Shown: positions 9,536 to 17,569 of the stretch, in pieces
Layout: every line of letters starts with the position of its first letter
How positions within the stretch are numbered: the first letter of the stretch is position 1
The notes under the pieces: model-generated
Database searches by the model: none
Seen by the model: only the letters and a program-made list of their open reading frames with translations
Told to the model about the DNA's origin: nothing
Source: Clostridium frigoris
GTDB taxonomy: Bacteria > Bacillota > Clostridia > Clostridiales > Clostridiaceae
Length of the DNA stretch: 64,000 bases
Reading direction: 5' to 3'
NCBI RefSeq assembly: GCF_018861865.1
Contig: NZ_JAHLDV010000001.1
Coordinates: 124,001 to 188,000 of the forward strand
Made by a program: the position numbers and the translations under genes

Positions 9536-9964
9536 TTACGCTTTAGCTATTAATAATTTATTTCCTTCAATACCAGTAACTCGTACTAAGTCACCTTTTT
9601 TTAAAGGTTCGCCATCATTTTTAACAGTCCAATAAATTCCTTGAAACTTAATATTTCCTTTTTCATCAACATCTTTTGTTAATGTGAATTCTTTTCCTAC
9701 ATATCCTTCTTCCATAGTCAAAGTTTTTTTCACAGTTTTGCTTATGGTCTTCTTAACTATAGGATAACCTACAGACATGGCCAATCCACTAAGTGCTATA
9801 AAAATAATTATTTGAACAAATATTGGTGCATCGAATCCAATAGAAATAATTGCTCCGAGTGCTCCAGCAGCAAACCATACAAACATAAAACTACTAGTTG
9901 TAATATCAATGGCTATTGCCGCCACTGCCACAACTATCCAAAGTATCATCGGCGTCCAGATCAT
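9536..9964 (-). CDS. NfeD-like membrane protein
   Basis: 142 residues. Three membrane segments (about 5-20, 25-42, 47-68) are followed by a soluble OB-fold domain (about 85-142: GYVGKEFTLTKDVDEKGNIKF and GDLVRVTGIEGNKLLIAK), the layout of short NfeD proteins. It works with the SPFH protein encoded 30 nt downstream. The frame opens with a GTG at 9979, but that codon lies within the Shine-Dalgarno stretch GAGGGGG, so the ATG at 9964 is preferred. Confidence 0.88.
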   Translation of the reverse strand: MIWTPMILWIVVAVAAIAIDITTSSFMFVWFAAGALGAIISIGFDAPIFVQIIIFIALSGLAMSVGYPIVKKTISKTVKKTLTMEEGYVGKEFTLTKDVDEKGNIKFQGIYWTVKNDGEPLKKGDLVRVTGIEGNKLLIAKA

Positions 9965-10458
9965 ATTGTACCCCCTCACGAATATAAAATTTTATTAACT
10001 TTAACAACTTATGTCATTATTAATCTATATCCTAATTATATAACTTTTATAAGTTTTATAAGTTTTAAAGCCAATATTTATTACTATAGATTATTTATAA
10101 ACAATATTCATCTTTTATGAATTGAACTGATGAATTTTTATAATGTTATAATTATATTATATTGTATATACTAAACTTTATAAAGTTTTATTTTAATATA
10201 TTATATATTTTTTTGTACATTTCTGTTATTTAACCGGCTATTATTACAAATTTACTCTCATATACTTAATATTACTTAACATGGAAATTGTTATTTCTAA
10301 TGTTAATATAAACCATTAATTAAAGCATTGGTAAAATAATCATTAACGTCTCTACTAATGTATTCAAAATAATGATATAATTCTACTAAATATTTGTTAT
10401 ATAAATTGGTATTTGCATATACTATATTTGAAAAACCAAAGAAAGGTCGTGAATTAGT
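9965..10458. other. AT-rich intergenic region between divergent nfeD and nadE
   Basis: About 490 nt of very A+T-rich sequence with no convincing gene. It must carry both divergent promoters. The nadE-proximal one is listed separately. I see no riboswitch or clear hairpin. Confidence 0.6.
10394..10423 (+). promoter_or_regulatory. Putative sigma-A promoter of nadE
   Basis: TTGTTA at 10394-10399 and TATACT at 10418-10423 with an 18-nt spacer, 35 nt before the start codon. In such A+T-rich DNA chance matches are common. Confidence 0.45.
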
Positions 10459-12369
10459 TTGGAAACTTCTTTTATAAAAGTTTCTGCTGCTTGTCCTATA
10501 GTAAATGTGGCAGATATAGAATTCAACTTAATTAACATACAAAAATGCATTAATCAGGCTTACGCGGAGAACTCAAAATTCATAGTTTTCCCAGAGCTTT
10601 GCATAACAGCTTATACTTGCGCAGATTTGTTTTTGCAACAGCAATTAATTAAAAAATCTGAAGATGCAATTAAATCTCTATGTGAGTTTTCGCAGAATAA
10701 AGATATATTAATTGCTGTGGGCTCTCCACTTTACTTTAATGATTGTCTATACAATTGTGCTTACATAATATTTAACGGAAAACTTTTAGGAATAGTACCA
10801 AAAAGCTATATCCCTAATTACTCTGAGTTTTACGAGAAAAGATGGTTTGCAGAGGGTCTTGGCATAATAAATAAAACTGTAAATCTTTCTTTTGCAGATG
10901 GCGTTCCTTTTGGAACAAACTTATTATTTACTTGTGGAAATATTAAATTTGGTTTTGAAATTTGTGAAGATCTTTGGGTAACCATTCCTCCAAGCAGCTA
11001 TTTATCTCTTCAAGGTGCAAATATAATTGCTAACCTATCTGCTTCTAATGAATTAGTTAGTAAGGCTGATTACAGGAAATCCTTAGTAGCATCTCAAAGT
11101 GCAAGGTGTATGTGTTCTTATTTATATGCTTCCTCTGGTGTTTTTGAATCTTCTACCGATTTAGTTTTCAGTGGTCATCTTTTAATTAGTGAAAATGGTT
11201 TATTATTAAAAGAAAATAATAGATTTCAAAGAGACAACGAAGTTATCACTTCTATTATTGATATAAATAAATTAGATAGTGAAAGATTAAAAAATACAAG
11301 TTTTAGAAATACTAATTCCATATGTCCTTTTGAAATCAAAGAAATTTCTTTCCAATTTAAGAGTTTAGATTTTGGTATCTTTAATAGAGATATTGATAAA
11401 TATCCTTTTGTTCCGTCAGACCTACTTGCGCGTGAGGTCCGCTCAGCAGAGATATTTAATATTCAATCTTCCGCTCTTGCTAAAAGATTTTCATACACTG
11501 GACTTAATAAAGCGATAGTTGGGATTTCCGGAGGACTTGATTCAACACTAGCACTACTTGTTATAGTTAAAACCTTTGATAAATTAAAAATACCACTAAA
11601 AAATATTATAACTATAACAATGCCTGGTTTTGGTACTACAGACAGAACTTATTTGAATGCAGTAAATCTATGCAAAAATCTAGGAACTGATCTTCGTGAA
11701 ATTAATATAGTTGATGCGTGTCTTTTACATTTTAAAGATATAGGCCATCCAGTAGAAAAACATGATGTAACTTATGAAAATGTTCAAGCAAGAGAACGGA
11801 CACAAATTCTTATGGATCTTGCAAATAAAGAAGGCGGACTGTTAATAGGTACCGGTGATTTATCAGAACTTGCTTTAGGTTGGTGCACATATAATGGAGA
11901 CCATATGTCTATGTACTCTGTAAATTGTTCAATTCCTAAGACATTGGTTAGATATTTAGTCAAATATGTAGCAGATAAGGAATCATCAAAACAGGTTACA
12001 GACATTCTTTTAGATATTCTTGATACCCCAGTAAGTCCTGAACTTATGCCCAAAGATAAAAGTGGGAAAATAACGCAAAAGACTGAAGACATAGTAGGAC
12101 CATATGTACTTCATGACTTCTTTCTTTATTATTTTATGAAGCAAGGAGCAACTCCTGAGAAGATATTGTTTTTAGCAAAACAAGCATTTAAAGGCGATTT
12201 TGAAGAAGTTGTAATAATTAAATGGTTTGATAAATTTATAAAGAGATTTTTCACTCAACAATTTAAACGTTCAGCACTACCTGATGGTCCCAAAGTAGGA
12301 TCAATAAGTGTTTCTCCAAGAGGAGATCTTAGAATGCCATCAGACGCTAGTTATAATTCTTTCCTCTAA
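10459..12369 (+). CDS. nadE: Glutamine-dependent NAD+ synthetase
   Basis: 636-residue two-domain enzyme that amidates nicotinic acid adenine dinucleotide to NAD+ using glutamine. The N-terminal nitrilase-type glutaminase domain has the catalytic triad Glu46 (VFPELCITAY), Lys115 (VPKSYIPNY) and Cys169 (FEICEDLW). The C-terminal synthetase domain has the pyrophosphate loop GISGGLDST at about 355-363 and GTGDLSELALGWCTYNGD. The start appears to be TTG, eight bases after AAAGGTCGTG, a weak Shine-Dalgarno match. No other start in frame fits the nitrilase N terminus. It is monocistronic, followed by a repeat element. Confidence 0.95.
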   Translation: METSFIKVSAACPIVNVADIEFNLINIQKCINQAYAENSKFIVFPELCITAYTCADLFLQQQLIKKSEDAIKSLCEFSQNKDILIAVGSPLYFNDCLYNCAYIIFNGKLLGIVPKSYIPNYSEFYEKRWFAEGLGIINKTVNLSFADGVPFGTNLLFTCGNIKFGFEICEDLWVTIPPSSYLSLQGANIIANLSASNELVSKADYRKSLVASQSARCMCSYLYASSGVFESSTDLVFSGHLLISENGLLLKENNRFQRDNEVITSIIDINKLDSERLKNTSFRNTNSICPFEIKEISFQFKSLDFGIFNRDIDKYPFVPSDLLAREVRSAEIFNIQSSALAKRFSYTGLNKAIVGISGGLDSTLALLVIVKTFDKLKIPLKNIITITMPGFGTTDRTYLNAVNLCKNLGTDLREINIVDACLLHFKDIGHPVEKHDVTYENVQARERTQILMDLANKEGGLLIGTGDLSELALGWCTYNGDHMSMYSVNCSIPKTLVRYLVKYVADKESSKQVTDILLDILDTPVSPELMPKDKSGKITQKTEDIVGPYVLHDFFLYYFMKQGATPEKILFLAKQAFKGDFEEVVIIKWFDKFIKRFFTQQFKRSALPDGPKVGSISVSPRGDLRMPSDASYNSFL

Positions 12370-12383
12370 TATTTTTTAACACA

Positions 12384-12819
12384 GAAAAAGTATATGTATT
12401 CCGCGTATTGCAATACGAATAATGCATTGAATCGAGCTTTAGAACTCCGTATTTACTTTTAATTAATTTGTTTTTTTTATCAAATCAAGTAAAAATAAAG
12501 TTACTACTCAGGCATCATAAATCATGTGAAGATATAAGAAATCTGAAAGAATACGAGTATGAATTACTCCGGAAGTAGCACCAAATAAGAAGAGCCGAAA
12601 CAATTGAAATCCCATTTAAAGTTCTTCTTTTGCAAGTAAAAATTCTCGTAAGACTGCCACAGGCAGTCTAGCGAACGGTTGCACGCCGAATGTGAGAGTT
12701 AGAGAATTTTTATTTACAAAAGATTAGAACTTCTTAATGGGATTTCACGTTTCAAACTCTTATTTGGTGCCACGCCGGAGAAATTCATGGATTGAAATAC
12801 GCGTAATATATACTTTTTC
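12384..12819. repeat. Long-hairpin intergenic repeat, copy 1 (with outer inverted repeat)
   Basis: The core at 12559-12788 folds on itself into a stem of about 80 imperfect pairs. Its arms run from ATGAATTACTCCGG to CCGGAGAAATTCAT. The top carries two small hairpins, AGACTGCCACAGGCAGTCT (12651-12669) and CGG/CCG. An outer inverted repeat (12384-12408 with 12797-12819, GAAAAAGTATAT...CGCGTAT) encloses the core and about 150 nt of left-hand spacer. Relatives are at 37831, 42281, 42427 and 51470. It fills the gap between convergent nadE and the YaaR gene, and the outer right arm overlaps the YaaR stop codon. Confidence 0.85.
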
Positions 12820-13240
12820 ACTTATATATATCAACTATTAACCCTGAAATTTCATCAATAGTATTTGCTACTTTAAGATTGTCTTTTTCTTGACTAAGTA
12901 ACATCTGAGTAAGTTCCTCTAATTTAGCGTCCACAGTATCTACTGTTATAAAATATTGTGTTTGCCAAAAACTAATATCTTTTTTCACCTCATACATGTG
13001 TTTTAAAACAGAATCCAAATATTCTTTAATTAAATTTTTATATGCTTTAACGTCAGCATAACATTTTGTAGTACTTAACCTATTTCCTTTCTTTTTTATG
13101 TCATCCATCATATCCTTTAACTGCTCATCTGATTTATTATGCCTAGCATTACTAAAGTTTTGAGAAAAATCCATTTTGTTTTTGACATTTTTTTTATCTG
13201 TTGAAATAGTCGAATTTCTTCTAGTTCTTGATATTTCCAT
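12818..13240 (-). CDS. YaaR (DUF327) family protein
   Basis: 140 residues, soluble and highly charged, mostly helical. It matches the YaaR/DUF327 family in length and in the C-terminal segment ELTQMLLSQEKDNLKVANTIDEISGLIVDIYK. The family is common in Firmicutes; its biochemical role is not established. A good RBS (GGAGGTG) precedes the ATG. It is monocistronic. The stop codon lies inside the outer arm of the neighbouring repeat element. Confidence 0.8.
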   Translation of the reverse strand: MEISRTRRNSTISTDKKNVKNKMDFSQNFSNARHNKSDEQLKDMMDDIKKKGNRLSTTKCYADVKAYKNLIKEYLDSVLKHMYEVKKDISFWQTQYFITVDTVDAKLEELTQMLLSQEKDNLKVANTIDEISGLIVDIYK

Positions 13241-13465
13241 AACTAACTCACCTCCAATTTATCTATATTACTGTAGTTATCTTTTTTATCTTTTACATTC
13301 TTATGTACATTATAACGAACTTTCACAGAAATAATAGCTACAACAAAAAATAAGTTTTTACCCTAAAATAATAGCTTAATTTGCAATTTTAGTTTATATT
13401 AGTATAATTATATTTAAGGTTATAATAACCTTAATATAACAAATTAAATTATGAGAGGTGTCCCA

Positions 13466-14002
13466 GTGAAAAGATTACTAATTATGTTTTTTTCTTTCTT
13501 TAAAATAGGATCTTTTACCTTTGGTGGAGGTTATGCCATGATCCCACTTATTGAGGCTGAAGTTGTAAGTAAAAAAAAGTGGCTTTCAAAAGAAGATTTT
13601 TTAGATATAGTTGTTATTTCTCAGACTTTTCCCGGAGCCTTAGTTGTTAATTGTAGCTTGTTTATTGGTTATAGAATTGGTGGTCCACTTGGAGCTATTA
13701 TTGGACTTCTAGGAGTGGTTTTACCTTCATTTTTTATAATTTTATGCATAGCTGTTTTTTTTATGAAATTTCGTCAGTATTATTATGTGAATTTAATTTT
13801 CAAAGGTATTTCTGCTGCAGTACCCGTACTTGTACTTATAGCTGTAGTAAGCTTATCAAAATCTCTAAAGAAAAACTATGCAAATTTTATTGTAATTTTA
13901 TTGTCGATTGTAAGCATATTATTTTTTAAAGTACATCCTGTTATAGTTATACTTTTGTCTGGTTTATATGGAGTTATATTTCTTGGAAAGAAGGTAAAAT
14001 AA
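13466..14002 (+). CDS. Chromate transporter family protein, half-size subunit 1
   Basis: 178 residues, one CHR domain with about six membrane helices. The family signature FFKIGSFTFGGGYAMIPLIE is at residues 10-29, followed by PGALVVNCSLFIGYR. Half-size CHR proteins work as a pair encoded in tandem, as here. Export of chromate or transport of another oxyanion is inferred from family membership. The frame contains an ATG at 13451, but AGAGGTG sits directly before the GTG at 13466, which is therefore the likely start. The stop codon directly abuts the ATG of the second subunit. Confidence 0.85.
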   Translation: MKRLLIMFFSFFKIGSFTFGGGYAMIPLIEAEVVSKKKWLSKEDFLDIVVISQTFPGALVVNCSLFIGYRIGGPLGAIIGLLGVVLPSFFIILCIAVFFMKFRQYYYVNLIFKGISAAVPVLVLIAVVSLSKSLKKNYANFIVILLSIVSILFFKVHPVIVILLSGLYGVIFLGKKVK

Positions 14003-14539
14003 ATGAGTATTTTAATTGAAATGTTTATATCCTTCTTAAAAATAGGTGCCTTTAGCTTTGGTGGAGGTTATGCTATGCTTCCACTTATCGAAAGAGAAAT
14101 TGTAAAAAGCAATAATTGGATTAGTTATAAAGAGTTTGTTGATATTATTGGTATATCACAGATGACTCCAGGACCAATAGCAATAAATTCAGCCACTTTT
14201 GTAGGTTTTAAAGTAGCTGGCATTTTAGGCAGTATTGCTGCCACACTAGGTGTAATTTCCTTTTCTTTTATTTTAGTTACTATTGCAAATCATTATATTG
14301 TAAAATTTAAAGAGTCATATATAATGAAAGCCGCCCTTGCTGGTATGAGGCCCGCTATGATTGGTCTTATAATTTCTGTATTTTTATCTTTAGGACGTGA
14401 ATCTTATAAAGACATTAAAAGCGTAATAATCGGATTTATAATATTTGGACTACTACTAACTAATAAATTTCATCCAATTATAACAATACTGATTTCTGGA
14501 ATATTAGGCATTTTATTATATGGCCTATTACCAATATAA
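14003..14539 (+). CDS. Chromate transporter family protein, half-size subunit 2
   Basis: 178 residues, the second CHR half. FLKIGAFSFGGGYAMLPLIE near the N terminus and QMTPGPIAINSATFVGFKVAG are the conserved signatures. It starts immediately after the stop codon of subunit 1, so the two are translationally coupled and probably form a heterodimer. The helices have opposite predicted orientation in known pairs. Substrate unproven. Confidence 0.85.
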   Translation: MSILIEMFISFLKIGAFSFGGGYAMLPLIEREIVKSNNWISYKEFVDIIGISQMTPGPIAINSATFVGFKVAGILGSIAATLGVISFSFILVTIANHYIVKFKESYIMKAALAGMRPAMIGLIISVFLSLGRESYKDIKSVIIGFIIFGLLLTNKFHPIITILISGILGILLYGLLPI

Positions 14540-14577
14540 ATTTTTTAATATTTTCCTTTGTTTACCAAATATATTTA

Positions 14578-14606
14578 TTGTTTCATTTATAATAATATGA
14601 TATGAT
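14578..14606 (+). promoter_or_regulatory. Sigma-A promoter of the riboswitch-ATPase unit
   Basis: TTGTTT (14578-14583), a 17-nt spacer and TATGAT (14601-14606). Transcription would start around 14613, just before the riboswitch. Confidence 0.6.
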
Positions 14607-14616
14607 ATATTTAATG

Positions 14617-14724
14617 TACTAAAGGGGAGTAGCGAGGGCAGTTTTTCTGCTTTTAATTGTTCGTCATCACGGTGTACTAAATTGCACCCGGATAATTAAC
14701 TCAATAGATGTTGCCAGACCTTTG
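14617..14724 (+). promoter_or_regulatory. yybP-ykoY manganese riboswitch
   Basis: The leader begins with AAAGGGGAGTAGC (14621-14633), the hallmark of the yybP-ykoY aptamer. It ends with CAGACCTTTG, whose CCTTT (14719-14723) pairs with AAAGG (14621-14625) to close helix P1. The ACCCGGATAA segment near 14686 fits the second conserved loop arm. Known members bind Mn2+ and switch on Mn2+ exporters. The 3' side of P1 overlaps the 5' arm of the following terminator, so ligand binding should favour read-through into the ATPase gene. Confidence 0.88.
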
Positions 14725-14756
14725 TTCTATTTTTTAATAGAGCAAAGTTTTTTTTT
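14720..14756 (+). terminator. Riboswitch expression-platform terminator
   Basis: CTTTGTTCTATT (14720-14731) pairs with AATAGAGCAAAG (14735-14746) with one G-U pair, followed by nine T. It shares 14720-14723 with aptamer helix P1, giving mutually exclusive folds. Confidence 0.85.
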
Positions 14757-14809
14757 GTCTCTAATAATTCTCACTATAATTAGAAATACTATAAAAAGAG
14801 GTGGTATTA

Positions 14810-17485
14810 ATGTTTGCACGCAAAACTATAAAAGAAGTTCTAGAAGAATTTAACTCAAATTTAGAAACAGGACTTTCCCAAAAACAATCAGAAATACAAA
14901 GAGAAAAATTTGGACTTAATCAGTTAGAAACTAAAAAGCCTAAAACACTGTTTTCCATGTTTCTGGCCCAATTAAATGATATTTTAATTTACATTTTAAT
15001 TGCTGCTGCTGTAATTTCTGCACTTCTTGGTGAAACAAGCGATGCGGTTATAATTGCTATCGTAATTGTTATTAATGCTACTGTCGGAATTATTCAAGAA
15101 TCTAAAGCAGAAAAAGCTCTTGATGCACTAAAAAAATTATCCACTCCAAAAGCCGTAGTTAGGCGTGATGGAGAGGTAAAAGAAATTCCATCTCGCGAAG
15201 TTGTACCTGGCGACATTATTATTATTGACGCAGGTCGATATGTACCTTGTGATTTAAGGCTACTTGAAACTGCAAATTTAAAAATTGAAGAATCTACACT
15301 TACAGGAGAATCTGTACCAGTTGATAAAATTGCGACGCTTGTATTAAATGGTGATGATATCCCACTTGGCGATCAAAAAAACATGCTCTTTATGTCAACA
15401 CTCGCAACATATGGTAGAGGTGTCGGCATAGCCGTGTCTACTGGAATGGATACTGAGATTGGTAAAATTGCTAAAATGTTAGACGAAAAAATAGATACAG
15501 AAACACCACTACAAAAAAAACTAGCACAGCTTGGAAAATTTCTTGGAATAGGTGCATTATTTATATGTGCCCTTATGTTTATTGTTGGTGTTCTTCAAAA
15601 GAGAGATCTTTTTGAAATGCTTCTTACATCAATCAGTTTAGCTGTTGCAGCTATCCCTGAAGGTCTCCCAGCAATAGTCACTATAGTGCTTGCTATGGGC
15701 GTTCAAAAAATGATTAAGCAAAACGCAATTGTACGTAAACTACCTGCTGTTGAAACTTTGGGTTCAGTAAATATTATATGTTCAGATAAGACAGGAACCT
15801 TAACTCAAAATAAAATGACTGTAATAAAATTTTATGCAGGTGAAACCCTCGAAAATATTGAAACTTTAAATATTAATGATAAAGAGCACAAGCTGCTACT
15901 TGAAAATCTTATTTTATGTAATGATGCTACTTATTCCGAGAGTTCAAAAACAGGTGATCCAACAGAAATTGCACTACTTATACCTGGTATAAACAACAAT
16001 ATACTTAAAGATGAACTCGAGAAAAAACACCCGCGAATTGATGAAATTCCTTTTGAATCAGATAGAAAATTAATGACTACTGTAAATAAATATGATGATG
16101 AATATTATGTAATGACAAAAGGAGCAATTGATAATCTATTAAATCTATGTACTAAAACCTATATCAAAGGTAAGATAATAGACATTACGCCTGAAATAAA
16201 AAAAGACATAATAGCAATATCTAATAGCATGTCTGATGATGCATTAAGGGTTTTAGGTGCAGCTTACAAAGTTCTTAAAACAGATCATGTAACTATTGAT
16301 TCTTTAGAAAATGATTTAATATTTATTGGACTTGTTGGCATGATAGATCCACCAAGGCTTGAGGTTAAAGACTCTATTGCACTATGTGAAAAATCTGGAA
16401 TTAAGACTGTAATGATAACTGGTGATCATCAAAACACAGCTTTTGCTATAGCAAAAGACCTTAATATTACAGTTGATCCTAAAGCCGTTATGTCTGGTAG
16501 CGAGCTTGATAAAATTTCAGACGTCGAATTAAATAATAAAATTGATAATATTAGAGTGTTCGCAAGAGTATCCCCAGAACATAAAGTGAAAATTATAAAA
16601 GCTTTTAAATCCAAAGGAAACATCGTATCAATGACTGGAGACGGAGTAAATGATGCACCCTCTCTTAAAATGGCAAACATAGGTGTTGCAATGGGTATAA
16701 CAGGTACTGATGTAGCTAAAGGTGCAGCTGATATGGTGTTAATAGATGATAACTTTTCAACTATTGTTGCTGCTATAAAGGAAGGAAGAAACATCTTTCG
16801 TAATATCAAAAAGACTGTAATATTCCTTATATCATGTAATGTTGGAGAAATTATAGCACTATTTCTTGCAATACTTTTAGGTTGGGCATCTCCTCTTCGC
16901 CCTATCCATATATTGTGGGTTAACTTAATTACAGATACACTTCCCGCTCTAGCTTTAGGAGTCGATCCTGGTGACCCTGACGTAATGAAATATAAACCAC
17001 GTAATCCAAAGGATAGTTTATTTAAAGGTGCGACCTTAAGTTTAGCTCTTAATGGATTGTTAATTGGAATACTAACCCTAGCAGCATTTGTAATAGGCGC
17101 AAAATATTATAGTGGAGCAACTAGTTTATTCCCACTATTCCCAGAAGGTCTTAAACGAGAGGCTTTAGAACATGCACAAACTATGGCTTTTGTAGTACTT
17201 AGTTGTTCGCAACTTGTTCATTCATTAAATATGAGAAATGAAAAGAAGTCAATATTCCAAATAGGTTTATTTTCAAACAAATATTTAATTGGATCTATTG
17301 TTTTAGGCCTAATGCTACAAATCTTTATAATAACAATACCACCACTTGCAAAGGCGTTTAGTGTTCATGCTTTGAGTGTTCAGGATTGGGGTTTCGTTAC
17401 TTTATTGTCCCTAATGCCTCTATTCTTAAACGAGATTGTAAAAATATTTAAACGTGTCTCATCTAAGGTACAAGAAATTGAATAA
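14810..17485 (+). CDS. P2A-type cation-transporting ATPase, probable Mn2+/Ca2+ exporter
   Basis: 891-residue P-type ATPase with the full set of motifs. There is an N-terminal cation-ATPase domain, TLTGES in the actuator domain (about 165), PEGLP in helix M4 (about 284) and CSDKTGTLTQ with phosphorylated Asp326. KGAI in the nucleotide domain, TGDGVNDAPSLK in the hinge and NLITDTLPALALG in M6 complete the set. The M4 and M6 motifs are those of Ca2+/Mn2+ pumps of the SERCA/PMR1 group. The Mn2+ riboswitch upstream makes Mn2+ export the likely main role, as for other ATPases under this riboswitch. The frame opens at 14801 with a GTG inside AGAGGTGG; the ATG at 14810 is the start. Confidence 0.92.
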   Translation: MFARKTIKEVLEEFNSNLETGLSQKQSEIQREKFGLNQLETKKPKTLFSMFLAQLNDILIYILIAAAVISALLGETSDAVIIAIVIVINATVGIIQESKAEKALDALKKLSTPKAVVRRDGEVKEIPSREVVPGDIIIIDAGRYVPCDLRLLETANLKIEESTLTGESVPVDKIATLVLNGDDIPLGDQKNMLFMSTLATYGRGVGIAVSTGMDTEIGKIAKMLDEKIDTETPLQKKLAQLGKFLGIGALFICALMFIVGVLQKRDLFEMLLTSISLAVAAIPEGLPAIVTIVLAMGVQKMIKQNAIVRKLPAVETLGSVNIICSDKTGTLTQNKMTVIKFYAGETLENIETLNINDKEHKLLLENLILCNDATYSESSKTGDPTEIALLIPGINNNILKDELEKKHPRIDEIPFESDRKLMTTVNKYDDEYYVMTKGAIDNLLNLCTKTYIKGKIIDITPEIKKDIIAISNSMSDDALRVLGAAYKVLKTDHVTIDSLENDLIFIGLVGMIDPPRLEVKDSIALCEKSGIKTVMITGDHQNTAFAIAKDLNITVDPKAVMSGSELDKISDVELNNKIDNIRVFARVSPEHKVKIIKAFKSKGNIVSMTGDGVNDAPSLKMANIGVAMGITGTDVAKGAADMVLIDDNFSTIVAAIKEGRNIFRNIKKTVIFLISCNVGEIIALFLAILLGWASPLRPIHILWVNLITDTLPALALGVDPGDPDVMKYKPRNPKDSLFKGATLSLALNGLLIGILTLAAFVIGAKYYSGATSLFPLFPEGLKREALEHAQTMAFVVLSCSQLVHSLNMRNEKKSIFQIGLFSNKYLIGSIVLGLMLQIFIITIPPLAKAFSVHALSVQDWGFVTLLSLMPLFLNEIVKIFKRVSSKVQEIE

Positions 17486-17529
17486 ATAAATAGAGGTTGA
17501 CGAATTAATTCGTCAACCTCTATTTATTT
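17484..17529. terminator. Perfect 46-nt palindromic bidirectional terminator
   Basis: 17484-17506 and 17507-17529 are exact reverse complements (23 bp, no unpaired centre), with A- and T-rich ends on both sides. It overlaps the last base pairs of the ATPase stop codon and separates it from the convergent lipoprotein gene. Confidence 0.85.
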
Positions 17530-17569
17530 GAATAATATATATCTATATTTTTTTATCTTAGTATTGAGA

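Noticed and set aside
12559-12788. Insertion sequence or CRISPR origin for the repeats
   Set aside because: No transposase, no regular spacer-repeat array, and no clear target-site duplication at the ends.
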